Shown one piece after another: positions 1 to 8,317 of a DNA stretch of 33,309 nucleotides (positions are counted from its first letter, which is position 1; the number at the start of each line of letters is the position of its first letter). The stretch lies in contig JAAZMM010000017.1 in the NCBI GenBank assembly GCA_012798805.1, positions 1 through 33,309 on the forward strand, written 5' to 3'. This DNA is from Bacteroidales bacterium (lineage in GTDB: Bacteria > Bacteroidota > Bacteroidia > Bacteroidales > UBA932). Under the pieces are notes generated by a model that saw nothing but the letters and a program-made list of their open reading frames with translations, ran no database searches and was not told where the DNA came from. The translations under genes and the position numbers were made by a program.

Positions 1-111
1 CGGGTTGCGGGTTGCAGGGTGCGAGATACGGGGTACGGGTTGCGGGTTGCAGGGTGCGAGATACGGGGTGCGGGTTGCAGGGTAGTTCTGATTTCTGAGT
101 TCCGAGTGTGG
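1..111. repeat. Degenerate G-rich tandem repeat (gggttgcggg family)
   Basis: The stretch is built from the words cgggttgcgggttgcaggg, tgcgagatacgggg and ggtacggg repeated with small changes, then ends in ccgagtgtgg. The same words recur at about 8256-8313, 17941-18000 and 18439-18494, so it is a dispersed family. The left end is cut by the window edge. No convincing gene lies in it. Confidence 0.8.
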
Positions 112-321
112 GGTAAAAAAGTGGCGCGAATTAGCGCGAATTTGTTAAAAAGAGAAATGGTAGCCTGCGCAGCCACACAGCGCTTCTGCGCTGCTGTGGT
201 TCCCCAAATAATGTTGAGGTGACGCATATTTTATTTTTCGGTAGCCAAAAAGGTGACGAATTATCGGATAATCCAAAATTTTCTAATAATTCAAAAAACG
301 CCCCCAGAGTGCATTTAAACA
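112..321. other. Intergenic stretch without a gene
   Basis: No supported coding region. It contains gcgcgaattagcgcgaattt (about 124-143) and an imperfect GC-rich hairpin, ccacacagcgc against gcgctgctgtgg (173-199). The small open frames here run across the tRNA or repeats and show no recognisable protein. Confidence 0.5.
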
Positions 322-348
322 AGAAAAGGCAGATTTTTCTGCCTTTTC
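322..348 (-). terminator. Intrinsic terminator behind tRNA-Arg
   Basis: Perfect inverted repeat agaaaaggcaga / tctgccttttct with a 4-nt loop. The core GGCAGA/TCTGCC is flanked by A and T runs, so it can work in both directions. On the minus strand it lies directly after the tRNA CCA end and closes the rplS-tRNA unit. Confidence 0.75.
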
Positions 349-425
349 TGGTGACCCCAACAGGATTCAAACCTGTAACCTTTTGATCCGTAGTCAAATA
401 CTCTATTCAGTTGAGCTATGGGGCC
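349..425 (-). tRNA. tRNA-Arg (anticodon ACG)
   Basis: On the minus strand the cloverleaf is clear. The acceptor GGCCCCA pairs with TGGGGTC (one G-U pair), the D stem is GCTC/GAGT, and the anticodon arm TTTGA-CTACGGA-TCAAA gives anticodon ACG. The T arm is ACAGG-TTTGAAT-CCTGT, the discriminator is A and the CCA end is encoded. ACG is the usual arginine anticodon, wobble-edited to ICG, that reads CGU/CGC/CGA. It lies 16 bp downstream of rplS on the same strand and may share its transcript. Confidence 0.95.
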
Positions 426-441
426 TTATAAAAATTCGTTA

Positions 442-813
442 TTAAGCTTTAGGAGTCTGACGTGTAACTCTCCTTTCTTTAATACGTGCCTTCTTACCGG
501 TGAGCTTTCTTAGATAGAATATGCGTGCTCTACGTACTGCACCGAATTTGTTAACTTCAATATCCTCAATAAGAGGTGATGAAAGAGGAAAAATCCTCTC
601 AACACCTACCCCATTAGAGATCTTACGTACTGTAAAAGTCTTGGTGGCACCTGTACCGCGTTTCTGAATAACTATACCGCGGAATTTCTGAAAGCGCTCT
701 TTGTTTTCCTCCCTAATCTTATAAGTAACGGTAACCGTATCACCGGCATTAAAATCCGGTAACTGTTTTGTTTCTTGTGCACAAGCTTCCTGTGCAATCT
801 TAATCAAATCCAT
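442..813 (-). CDS. rplS: 50S ribosomal protein L19
   Basis: The 123-residue product matches the L19 family over its whole length. Recognisable parts are [13 protein letters not shown] near residue 22, the [12 protein letters not shown] segment, the [17 protein letters not shown] core and the basic tail [23 protein letters not shown]19 sits at the 30S-50S interface of the ribosome. The length is normal for the phylum. The ATG is preceded by an approximately 80-nt leader and a near-perfect Bacteroidota promoter. A tRNA-Arg gene follows 16 bp downstream. Confidence 0.97.
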   Translation of the reverse strand: MDLIKIAQEACAQETKQLPDFNAGDTVTVTYKIREENKERFQKFRGIVIQKRGTGATKTFTVRKISNGVGVERIFPLSSPLIEDIEVNKFGAVRRARIFYLRKLTGKKARIKERRVTRQTPKA

Positions 814-895
814 TGTTTTAATGTTTTAACGCAACGTTGCTGCTCCGGAATCCCCCGGGACTTATGTCAAGAGGTTGCTTTTCGTTTTGGGACTG

Positions 896-925
896 CAAAA
901 GTACATATTTTTTTACAACGTACAA
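896..925 (-). promoter_or_regulatory. Bacteroidota-type promoter of rplS
   Basis: Read on the minus strand, TTG (923-925) is followed after 19 bp by TACTTTTG (896-903), matching the TTG-N19-21-TAnnTTTG consensus of the primary sigma factor in this phylum. Transcription would start near 890 and give a leader of about 75-80 nt. The leader holds the palindrome gcaacgttgc and a GC-rich hairpin (ccgg/cccggg), so it may be structured. Confidence 0.75.
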
Positions 926-987
926 ATTTTTAGAGACCTTTTTCAGAAAAAAGCCGACATTCAGACCCTAAACTCCTATTTAATCCC

Positions 988-1890
988 TTATTGTTTTGAG
1001 GATTTGAGCTTTTTAGCCATAAATTCAATCCCAAACAGGAGGAGGACTCCCACCAAAAACCATATTATAGCCTGAAGCAACTGAGGATCGCCGGCATAAT
1101 CTCCCGGTAATACCGGCCGGTCCACACCGCTTTCCAGAACTTTTTTCCAGGGCCAGACTTTTACCAGAGATCCTATCATCAGACCCGAGAGGAAAAACAA
1201 AGTGCCGTTATATGCCTTCTTTAGGAGCCAGGAGAGAAATTTAGAAAACATTATGATGCCGATAATCGCTCCTGCCGCAAAAACAAGCAGGACGGGAATA
1301 TTCAAATCACTTACCGCCCCAATTATATAGGCATATTTCCCCAGAAGGAGCAATACGAAACTGCCGGAAATGCCTGGAAGTATCATGGCACAAATGCCAA
1401 TGGCTCCGCAAATAAATATAAACCAAAGTGCATCTGTTGTCTCTGTGGGCGATATCAGGCAAATCAAAACTCCAACTGCGATCCCGACAATAGTGGGCAA
1501 CAGGTGGATAAGCTTCTTACCCTCAATCTCTTTAATTATATAGATAGGCGAAGCCAAAATGAGTCCAAAGAAGAAGGACCATAAAGGTATCGGATGATGC
1601 ACCAACAAATACTGCATTACTTTAGCAAATGAAAAAATGCTTATCAGTATGCCAAGTACAAGTGAAAGGAGAAAATTGCCATTGATTTTTTTCCAAAACT
1701 GGCGGAATTTACCCGTAAATAGTAGTTTAATAGCCTCAAGATCAACAGACTTGATCGATTCAATCAGCTCTCCATAGATACCGGTAAGAAATGCAATTGT
1801 GCCTCCTGAAACTCCCGGAATCACATCTGCAGCACCCATACATAGTCCTTTAAGAGTAACAAGGAGGTAATGTCCTATTTTTTTTGACAT
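988..1890 (-). CDS. popT: DUF368 family undecaprenyl-phosphate translocase (PopT)
   Basis: This 300-residue polytopic membrane protein carries the two signature repeats of DUF368: MGAADVIPGVSGGTIAFLTG near residue 17 and ILPGISGSFVLLLLGKY near residue 170. About eight hydrophobic segments fill the rest. The family was shown to return undecaprenyl phosphate across the cytoplasmic membrane for reuse in wall and glycan synthesis. The assignment here rests on family membership. The start lies 3 bp after the stop of the gene at 1894-2388, so the two are probably one operon. The tail after residue 270 ends in a short basic stretch, as is usual. Confidence 0.88.
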   Translation of the reverse strand: MSKKIGHYLLVTLKGLCMGAADVIPGVSGGTIAFLTGIYGELIESIKSVDLEAIKLLFTGKFRQFWKKINGNFLLSLVLGILISIFSFAKVMQYLLVHHPIPLWSFFFGLILASPIYIIKEIEGKKLIHLLPTIVGIAVGVLICLISPTETTDALWFIFICGAIGICAMILPGISGSFVLLLLGKYAYIIGAVSDLNIPVLLVFAAGAIIGIIMFSKFLSWLLKKAYNGTLFFLSGLMIGSLVKVWPWKKVLESGVDRPVLPGDYAGDPQLLQAIIWFLVGVLLLFGIEFMAKKLKSSKQ

Positions 1891-1893
1891 AAA

Positions 1894-2388
1894 TTAATAG
1901 TCTGAATTATCGGGTAATGTTATAAGATGTATGTTTGACACAAACTCTCTTGAAAGTTCCAGATCTCTTTCTGAAAAAGAGGGCCTGTATGTAAGATCAT
2001 AGGGGTTGTCCCTGGAGAAATATTTACCCACTTTGAAGCCCGCTTTGGAAAGCGCGGCAATCTTGGTAACAACCGGATGGGAATGATTTGAAACAGCAAA
2101 CAAAAAATCAAATTCGGTATTGATGAATTTGTCTGCTACATCAGACTTCAATTTGCCCCAATGAGTAAAGTCACGTCTGTAATTAATCACAGTCATTCTG
2201 TAGTCCAGACACCACTGGGGTATAGGCTGCTTATTGAGGTTAACAAGGAGATAATGGATCTTAAACCCATGTCTTCCAGCTTCCTGGTTGAGAAAAGCTA
2301 CTGTATCCGGACAATTGGAGTTTCTGAGATTCAGTATTACACCAATCGAACGGGCATCATTGAATGGTTTTAGTACAGGTTGTCTCAT
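1894..2388 (-). CDS. Conserved Bacteroidota protein, DUF6913-like
   Basis: The 164-residue soluble protein has no signal peptide. It begins with an alternating strand/helix pattern (RSIGVILNLRNSNCPDTVAF), and a later LFAVSNHSHPVVTKIAALSKAGFKVG segment resembles a nucleotide- or sugar-handling Rossmann-like fold. I believe it belongs to the DUF6913 family common in Bacteroidota, but this is recalled rather than tested. The function is unknown. It ends 3 bp before popT, which suggests co-expression with the lipid-carrier recycling gene. Confidence 0.7.
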   Translation of the reverse strand: MRQPVLKPFNDARSIGVILNLRNSNCPDTVAFLNQEAGRHGFKIHYLLVNLNKQPIPQWCLDYRMTVINYRRDFTHWGKLKSDVADKFINTEFDFLFAVSNHSHPVVTKIAALSKAGFKVGKYFSRDNPYDLTYRPSFSERDLELSREFVSNIHLITLPDNSDY

Positions 2389-2412
2389 ATGGTGCCAATA
2401 TTATAAAAAGAA

Positions 2413-2437
2413 CCCCGGACAAAAATCATGCCCGGGG
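2413..2437 (-). terminator. Terminator of ppdK
   Basis: CCCCGG and CCGGGG pair around a 13-nt loop. On the minus strand the hairpin follows the ppdK stop by about 15 nt and is followed by TTCTTTTTAT. It lies between ppdK and the next minus-strand gene. Confidence 0.65.
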
Positions 2438-2452
2438 ATATCTAGAAGCATT

Positions 2453-5170
2453 TTACTTGTTGTCGGCAATAGCTGCCTGTGCAGCAGCAAGTCTTGCGAT
2501 AGGAACTCTGAATGGTGAGCAGGATACGTAATTCATGCCGATTTTGTGGCAGAAATGTACTGAATCCGGATCGCCACCGTGCTCACCGCAAATACCAACC
2601 TTGAGGTTTGGATCGGTCGAGCGACCACCGTCAAGACCCAACTTAACAAGTTTTCCGACAGAACTCAAGTCCAATGTCTGGAAAGGATCGAAATCAATGA
2701 TTCCATGCTCCAGATAATCGTTCATAAAAGAGCCAATATCATCTCTGGAAAAACCATAAGTCATCTGTGTCAGGTCATTTGTACCAAACGAGAAGAATTG
2801 AGCACTCTTGGCCATCTCAGGAGCAAGGATTGCTGCACGGGGAATTTCGATCATTGTACCATACTGATATTTGATCTCTATACCTTCAGCTGCCTCAACT
2901 TCAGCCTTTGCTTTTTCACAAATAGCCTTCTGGAAATCGAGCTCCTTGACGGAGATAGTCACCGGAATCATAATTTCAGGGAGCGGATTGAGACCCTCTT
3001 TGATCAGCTGTGCAGTAGCTGTAAAAATAGCCTTGAACTGCATATGGCTAACCTCGGGATAGGTAATACCGATACGCACTCCCCGGTGGCCCATCATCGG
3101 ATTGACCTCATGGAGCATTTCGCCCCTCTCCTTAATCTCTTCAAGGGTAATACCAAGCTCATCCGCCAACTCCTGTTGTATTTCCTGAGTCTGAGGCACA
3201 AACTCATGCAAAGGCGGATCGAGGAGACGGAATGTAACAGGTTTACCATTCATAACGCGCATTGTCTCCCTGATAGAATCCACCAGATAAGGCTCCAACT
3301 CCTTGAGGGCATTTATTCTCTCTTCAAGAGTAGTCGCAAGAATCATCTTGCGGAGCTTCGAAAGGGGTGCCTCCGCATCTTTACCATAGAACATATGCTC
3401 AATACGGAAAAGTCCGATACCTTCAGCTCCAAATTCGAGTGCCTTTTCAGCATCCTCAGGGGTGTCGGCATTAGTACGTACACCGAGCTTGCGGAATTTG
3501 TCAACCATATCCATAAACTCTACAAAACGAGGGTTCTCGGAAGCATCTACCATACTGACTGCTACATCATATACATGCCCCTTCGTACCATTGAGAGAGA
3601 AAATATCACCCTCCTTATAGCTCTTATCACCAATATTAATCACTCTTTGGCCATCAACTGTTGCAAATTTGATAGCATCGCAACCCACGATACAACACTT
3701 ACCCCATCCACGTGCCACCAATGCAGCATGAGAGGTCATACCTCCGCGCGAAGTAAGCAATCCAACGGAAACGCGCATACCTTCCACATCTTCCGGGTTA
3801 GTCTCTTCACGCACCAAGATTACCTCCTCTCCTCTTGCAGCTGCCTCAATTGCAGCTTCGGAAGTAAAGACAAGTTTGCCAACCGCTCCACCCGGACCTG
3901 CAGGCAGCCCCTTAGCTATAACCTGAGCCTTCTTCTCAGACTCGGGATCGAGAATCGGGTGAAGTATCTCATCAAGCTGCTTGGGAGCAACTCTCATTAC
4001 TGCGGTCTTTTCATCAATCATACCCTCCTGAATCATATCCATCGCCATATTGAGCGCAGCAAAACCGGTTCTCTTACCAACACGGCACTGAAGTATCCAA
4101 AGCTTTCCATCCTGGATGGTAAACTCAATATCCTGCATATCGGAAAAATGGTGCTCGAGGTCGTCCTGGATCTTATCTAGCTCCTTATAGACCTGAGGCA
4201 TGGCTTTCTCGAGAGAAACAAGATGCTTATTGTGTTCATTCTTAGTAGCTTCGTTTAGAGGGTTGGGAGTACGAGTACCTGCTACAACATCTTCTCCCTG
4301 TGCATCTACGAGCCACTCACCATAAAATGTGTGCTCACCTGTTGCAGGGTTACGGGAGAAGGCAACACCGGTAGCGGAATTGGAACCCATATTACCAAAT
4401 ACCATGGCCTGAACGTTTACTGCAGTACCATAATCATCGGGAATACGCTCAATGCGACGATAAGCAATAGCTCTCTTACCATTCCAGGATTTAAAAACTG
4501 CACCTATACTGCCCCAGAGCTGTGCTTGCGCATCATCAGGGAACTCTTTACCAAGAACCTCTTTTACACGCACTTTAAACTGCTCACAAAGTGATTTCAA
4601 ATCCTCTTCTGTGAGATCGGTATCACCCTTGTAGCCTTTCTTCGTCTTAAGATCCTGAAGCATATTATCAAGCTGTACACGAATACCCTGACCATCCTCA
4701 GGCTCGATACCCTCGGCTTTCTCCATCACAACATCGGAGTACATCATGATCAGACGGCGGTAAGCGTCATATACAAAACGGGGGTTCCTGGACTTTTCGA
4801 TAAGTCCGGGAATTGTGGCAGAGCAAAGACCGATATTGAGGACGGTTTCCATCATACCGGGCATTGACATTCTTGCACCCGAACGGCAAGACAAAAGGAG
4901 TGGATCCTTCGGATCACCAAATTTCAACCCCATAGTCTCTTCAGTAGCCTTGAGGGCAGCATCAACCTCTTCCTTTAACCCTTTGGGATAGTTGCCACCT
5001 AGTTCGAAATACTCTGTACAACACTCAGTAGTGATTGTAAAACCGGCAGGAACGGGAATACCCAGGGTACACATCTCTGCAAGATTGGCTCCTTTACCTC
5101 CAAGGAGATTTCTCATAGTGCCGTTACCTTCGGCACTTTTTCCGCCGAAGCGGTAAACTCTTTTTTTCAT
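2453..5170 (-). CDS. ppdK: Pyruvate, phosphate dikinase
   Basis: The 905-residue enzyme interconverts pyruvate + ATP + Pi and phosphoenolpyruvate + AMP + PPi in the cytosol. The N-terminal ATP-grasp part starts with GGKGANLAEM and carries GNMGSNSATGVAFSRNPATG. The phosphohistidine domain has GGMTSHAALVARGWG with the swivelling His at residue 481. The C-terminal PEP/pyruvate TIM barrel has GIGLFRIEHMF, GHRGVRIG and the catalytic Cys861 in VGICGEHGGDP. An in-frame ATG 66 bp upstream would add a hydrophobic, AT-rich extension overlapping the promoter, so I chose the MKKRVYRFGGK start. Length is normal for the family. The gene is monocistronic, with its own promoter and terminator. Confidence 0.97.
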   Translation of the reverse strand: MKKRVYRFGGKSAEGNGTMRNLLGGKGANLAEMCTLGIPVPAGFTITTECCTEYFELGGNYPKGLKEEVDAALKATEETMGLKFGDPKDPLLLSCRSGARMSMPGMMETVLNIGLCSATIPGLIEKSRNPRFVYDAYRRLIMMYSDVVMEKAEGIEPEDGQGIRVQLDNMLQDLKTKKGYKGDTDLTEEDLKSLCEQFKVRVKEVLGKEFPDDAQAQLWGSIGAVFKSWNGKRAIAYRRIERIPDDYGTAVNVQAMVFGNMGSNSATGVAFSRNPATGEHTFYGEWLVDAQGEDVVAGTRTPNPLNEATKNEHNKHLVSLEKAMPQVYKELDKIQDDLEHHFSDMQDIEFTIQDGKLWILQCRVGKRTGFAALNMAMDMIQEGMIDEKTAVMRVAPKQLDEILHPILDPESEKKAQVIAKGLPAGPGGAVGKLVFTSEAAIEAAARGEEVILVREETNPEDVEGMRVSVGLLTSRGGMTSHAALVARGWGKCCIVGCDAIKFATVDGQRVINIGDKSYKEGDIFSLNGTKGHVYDVAVSMVDASENPRFVEFMDMVDKFRKLGVRTNADTPEDAEKALEFGAEGIGLFRIEHMFYGKDAEAPLSKLRKMILATTLEERINALKELEPYLVDSIRETMRVMNGKPVTFRLLDPPLHEFVPQTQEIQQELADELGITLEEIKERGEMLHEVNPMMGHRGVRIGITYPEVSHMQFKAIFTATAQLIKEGLNPLPEIMIPVTISVKELDFQKAICEKAKAEVEAAEGIEIKYQYGTMIEIPRAAILAPEMAKSAQFFSFGTNDLTQMTYGFSRDDIGSFMNDYLEHGIIDFDPFQTLDLSSVGKLVKLGLDGGRSTDPNLKVGICGEHGGDPDSVHFCHKIGMNYVSCSPFRVPIARLAAAQAAIADNK

Positions 5171-5233
5171 AGATAATTTTATATTTAATTTTTTATAATT
5201 TACAACTGTTAAAAAAAAAAGAACATTAATATG

Positions 5234-5264
5234 CAAAATTACTAAATATATAGTAGAAAAACAA
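5234..5264 (-). promoter_or_regulatory. Promoter of ppdK
   Basis: Minus strand TTG (5262-5264), 20 bp, then TAATTTTG (5234-5241), a full match to TTG-N19-21-TAnnTTTG. The start point would be near 5228, leaving about 58 nt of AT-rich leader before the chosen ATG. The longer open frame beginning at 5236 would start inside this promoter, which supports the shorter protein. Confidence 0.75.
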
Positions 5265-5298
5265 CACGATTGTTACTTTATTTTTTAACTTTGAGTTT

Positions 5299-6054
5299 AT
5301 GAAAATAAGTAGATATTTCGTTATGGCTCTGTTGATTCCGGTTTTATTAACCGGGTGCAGATCCAAGACAAGCGTAAATATTTCAGAAAATATGCAAACA
5401 GTAATAGTTAAAAAAGTGGCTTTCAGCTCTTTAAAGCCCTCTATTGCTGAAGTTTCAGCAATGTTTGATAAGGAAAACATCACATTTCATTCAATTGATG
5501 TGATAAACTGGGATAATTATAGTTATAAACCGGATGTGAAGTTCCGCATTGCTCATTCTGCGGAAGAGATTTATCTCCAGTATGTAGTTAAGGAAGAGGG
5601 AGTCAGAGCTACGTTCGGATATGATGCGGGATCTAAACCTTATCATGACTCATGTGTGGAATTTTTTATGATTCCATCCGATAGGGACTCTATTTACTAT
5701 AATCTGGAAATGAATTGCATAGGACACGGTACATTTGCGGGAGGGCCGGATCGCAAGCAGCGAACTCGTTTTGGGGATGATATCATGGGCCTGATCAGGC
5801 GCCAATCGACTCTGGGCAGTAAGCCTTTTGGAGAGCGTTCAGGTGAACAAGAATGGACTCTTACTATCGCTATTCCCAAATCAATTTATTCTCTTTCCGA
5901 GTTTGCCGATCTGTCGGGACGCAGCGTTGCGGCAAATTTCTATAAATGTGGAGACAAGATGTCCGTGCCACACTATTTGAGCTGGCATCCCATTCCTATT
6001 CCCTCTCCAAATTTCCATACTCCGGAACATTTCGGGCAGATATATTTTGAATAA
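5299..6054 (+). CDS. Lipoprotein with CBM9-like (family 9 carbohydrate-binding) domain
   Basis: The 251-residue product begins with a lipoprotein signal ending in LLTGC (Cys20). The rest fits the CBM9-like DOMON-type beta-sandwich seen in many Bacteroidota exported proteins: an early FRIAHSAEEIYLQYVV strand pair, a central SCVEFFMIPS segment, and the usual end NFHTPEHFGQIYFE. It probably sits on the outer membrane and binds carbohydrate, but no catalytic domain is attached. The gene is divergent from ppdK and followed by a lipocalin-like lipoprotein. A TAnnTTTG-like word lies only 5 bp before the ATG, too close for a normal leader, so the true promoter is unclear. Confidence 0.8.
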   Translation: MKISRYFVMALLIPVLLTGCRSKTSVNISENMQTVIVKKVAFSSLKPSIAEVSAMFDKENITFHSIDVINWDNYSYKPDVKFRIAHSAEEIYLQYVVKEEGVRATFGYDAGSKPYHDSCVEFFMIPSDRDSIYYNLEMNCIGHGTFAGGPDRKQRTRFGDDIMGLIRRQSTLGSKPFGERSGEQEWTLTIAIPKSIYSLSEFADLSGRSVAANFYKCGDKMSVPHYLSWHPIPIPSPNFHTPEHFGQIYFE

Positions 6055-6077
6055 AAAGTATGTTTTATTCTTTTTTT
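6049..6077 (+). terminator. AT-rich hairpin with T-run after the CBM9-like gene
   Basis: gaataaaa and ttttattc pair around a 6-nt loop and are followed by seven T. The stem is weak (AT-only apart from one pair) and starts inside the stop codon of the preceding gene, so termination may be partial. Confidence 0.4.
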
Positions 6078-6108
6078 ATTATCTTCGTGTGTTACTAAAA
6101 CCCTAATT

Positions 6109-6579
6109 ATGAAAAAATTGACTCTGTTTTCGCTTGTGACGGCAGCTCTGATTTCCCTTTCGGGATGTCAGTTTATGCTCGATTTGATGAGCGAAGAATC
6201 TCTTCTCTATGGCCAGTGGGATGTGGTAAAAGTTTATGAAGGAGAGATTGAACTCAATTATGCAGAAACACGATATTCTCTGGTATTTGAAAAAAAAGGC
6301 ACATTTAAATTTCAGATATGGGAGGGAGAGGGTAAGACCAATATGATTATTGCCAATTATACCGGAACGTTCACTTACGACAAAGATAACTATATCCTCC
6401 AAATCAATTTCCCTATAGATGGGCTTCTCCATGGCAAAAAGGACTTTAACACCTACATTTTCACTCAGTTTAAGGTCAAGGAATTGACTCTCAAACGGTT
6501 GCTACTTGATGTCATTGAAGAGGACGAACTTTCCATATTTCTCCTCGACTCTACCTGGGAAATGAACAAAAAATTTTGA
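6109..6579 (+). CDS. Lipocalin-like lipoprotein
   Basis: The 156-residue product has a lipoprotein signal ending in LSGC (Cys20). After the signal comes the lipocalin-like opening LLYGQWDVVKVYEGE, then alternating short strands (YSLVFEKKGTFKFQIWEG, NYTGTFTYDKDNYILQI) ending in an acidic tail. This fits the lipocalin-like DUF families common in Bacteroidota. The ligand is unknown. Its stop lies 2 bp before the ATG of the metallopeptidase gene, so the two are surely co-transcribed. A variant -7 word, TATCTTCG (6080-6087), could be its promoter. Confidence 0.75.
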   Translation: MKKLTLFSLVTAALISLSGCQFMLDLMSEESLLYGQWDVVKVYEGEIELNYAETRYSLVFEKKGTFKFQIWEGEGKTNMIIANYTGTFTYDKDNYILQINFPIDGLLHGKKDFNTYIFTQFKVKELTLKRLLLDVIEEDELSIFLLDSTWEMNKKF

Positions 6580-6581
6580 TC

Positions 6582-8249
6582 ATGAAAAAAATATACCTTT
6601 TTCTGCTACTTTCACTAGTTATGTTAACAAGCTGTAACCATGAGAAAGAGCTCAAATCCCTCATATCCGAACTCGAGGGTACGCTCATGCCTCTCTATGT
6701 AGAATCATCAAAAAGTTACTGGGCAGGTACCACAAATGGCAATCCCGAAGATTTTCAAAGATATGCCCAGGCTAGCATGAAAACTGCCGAAATCTATTCA
6801 GACAAAGCGATATTTGATAAACTCAGCCGAATCAAGAAAAGCGGCAGAGTTTCTAACCCCCTCCTTAAGAGACAACTCGACATACTCTACCTCTCGTTTC
6901 TCAAAGGACAGGCAGACACGACACTACAAAATCTCATAATAGAAAAAGAGAGCCTTCTGGAACAGAAATATGCCGGTTTCCGTGCGGAGTTCCGTGGCAA
7001 AAAGGTCAATGACAATTTTGTGGAAAACACACTCCGCACCTCAACGGACAACAGGGTCCTCGAAGAGATTTGGAACGCCCACAAGGCAATAGGGCCTTAT
7101 GTGGCTGAAGATGTATTGGAAATTGTGAGACTTCGCAACCGTCTGGCACAATCACTGGGTTTTGACAATTATCATACAATGGCTTTGACTCTTTCGGAAC
7201 AGGATCCTGAAGAGATTTCAGCCCTCTTCGATGAACTGGATGAAATGACACGGGAAGGATTTGCCGCACTTAAGGCCGATATGGACAAAAAATTTGCTGT
7301 TAAATACAAAATTCCGACAGAAAAACTGATGCCCTGGCACTTCCAGGGAAGATTTTTCCAGGAAGCCCCCGATCTCTATCCTGTGGACTTCGACCAATAT
7401 TATAAGGGACGCAATCTTGAAACTATTACTACCGATTTCTACAACAGTATAGGCCTTAACGTGGGCACCATAATGATGAACAGCGACCTATATCCGCGTG
7501 ACGGCAAAAACCAACATGCCTATTGCATAGATATCGACCATCATGGCGACGTACGCGTTCTGTGTAATATCTCTGACAACGAGCAATGGATGTCAACAAT
7601 GCTTCACGAATTTGGCCATGCTGTTTATGCTGTTGGTCACGATGCGGCAGGCAATCCCCTATTCCTCCGCAATGCAGCACATAGTTTTACTACGGAGGCT
7701 GTAGCAATGTTGTTTGAAAGGATGTCCCGCAATACGGAATGGATGAAGGTTATGGTGGACCTTCCTGAAGAGGAAGCAGCTGCAATCAATGAGGATTGTA
7801 TTCGTTCACTCCGTCTCCAGCAACTTGTCTTCAGCCGCTGGACGCAGGTTATGTATAGGTTTGAAAAGGAGATGTATGCAGACCCCGAACAGGACCTGAA
7901 TACCCTATGGTGGGATCTTGTGGAAAAATATCAACTTCTCAATAGACCTGAAGGTCGCAACCAACCTGATTGGGCATCAAAAATACATGTGGCACTCTAT
8001 CCATGCTACTATCACAATTACCAGCTTGGAGCCCTTCTGGCCTCACAACTTCACCACTATATAGTGACTAATGTCACCAAGAGTCAGGATATGACTGGCG
8101 AATGTTATATTGGAAACAAAGTAGTTGGAGAGTGGCTTATGGAGTATGTATTCACTCCCGGAATGCGCTACGAATGGAATGATATGATAGAAAAAGCCAC
8201 CGGAGAAAAACTCACGGCGGCCTATTACAAAATGCAATTTGTGGATTAA
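6582..8249 (+). CDS. M2-type (peptidyl-dipeptidase A-like) metallopeptidase lipoprotein
   Basis: The 555-residue protein has a lipoprotein signal ending in LTSC (Cys18). The zinc site is HEFGH at residues 342-346 with the third ligand Glu372 in SFTTEAVAMLFE, the gluzincin layout of the M2/M3 families. WNAHKAIGPYVAEDVLEIV and LRNRLAQSLGFDNY upstream are typical of bacterial M2-like enzymes. It probably removes dipeptides from peptides in the periplasm or at the cell surface. An upstream TTG could extend the frame by two residues, but the ATG at 6582 restores the usual MKK start. The gene is tightly coupled to the lipocalin-like gene before it. Confidence 0.82.
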   Translation: MKKIYLFLLLSLVMLTSCNHEKELKSLISELEGTLMPLYVESSKSYWAGTTNGNPEDFQRYAQASMKTAEIYSDKAIFDKLSRIKKSGRVSNPLLKRQLDILYLSFLKGQADTTLQNLIIEKESLLEQKYAGFRAEFRGKKVNDNFVENTLRTSTDNRVLEEIWNAHKAIGPYVAEDVLEIVRLRNRLAQSLGFDNYHTMALTLSEQDPEEISALFDELDEMTREGFAALKADMDKKFAVKYKIPTEKLMPWHFQGRFFQEAPDLYPVDFDQYYKGRNLETITTDFYNSIGLNVGTIMMNSDLYPRDGKNQHAYCIDIDHHGDVRVLCNISDNEQWMSTMLHEFGHAVYAVGHDAAGNPLFLRNAAHSFTTEAVAMLFERMSRNTEWMKVMVDLPEEEAAAINEDCIRSLRLQQLVFSRWTQVMYRFEKEMYADPEQDLNTLWWDLVEKYQLLNRPEGRNQPDWASKIHVALYPCYYHNYQLGALLASQLHHYIVTNVTKSQDMTGECYIGNKVVGEWLMEYVFTPGMRYEWNDMIEKATGEKLTAAYYKMQFVD

Positions 8250-8255
8250 TGTTAC

Positions 8256-8313
8256 ATGGTACGGGTTACGGGTTGCGTGGTACCTCGTACCCTGCAACAT
8301 GCAACACGCACAC
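8256..8313. repeat. G-rich/C-rich inverted repeat between convergent genes
   Basis: A G-rich arm (ggtacgggttacgggttgcg) is followed at once by a C-rich arm (gtaccctgcaacatgcaac, acgcacacc), so the family of words seen at 1-111 and 17941-18494 appears here in head-to-head inverted form with no gene between. It fills the whole gap between the metallopeptidase stop and the convergent lipoprotein stop and could also act as a transcription barrier. Confidence 0.75.
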
Positions 8314-8317
8314 CAAC

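Noticed and set aside
19-222. 67-codon open frame in the G-rich repeats
   Set aside because: Its first half is a translation of the repeat words; no start site or domain supports it.
131-397. 88-codon open frame on the minus strand
   Set aside because: It runs through the tRNA-Arg gene and its terminator and has no protein features.
2579-4180. 533-codon open frame on the plus strand inside ppdK
   Set aside because: It lies fully antisense to a clearly conserved enzyme gene, has no recognisable domain, is rich in Cys, His and Ser, and has no promoter or ribosome site. It follows from the codon use of the opposite strand.
5286-5293. TAACTTTG as promoter of the CBM9-like gene
   Set aside because: It fits the -7 consensus, but the ATG follows only 5 bp later and no TTG stands at the right distance, so I do not list it as a feature.
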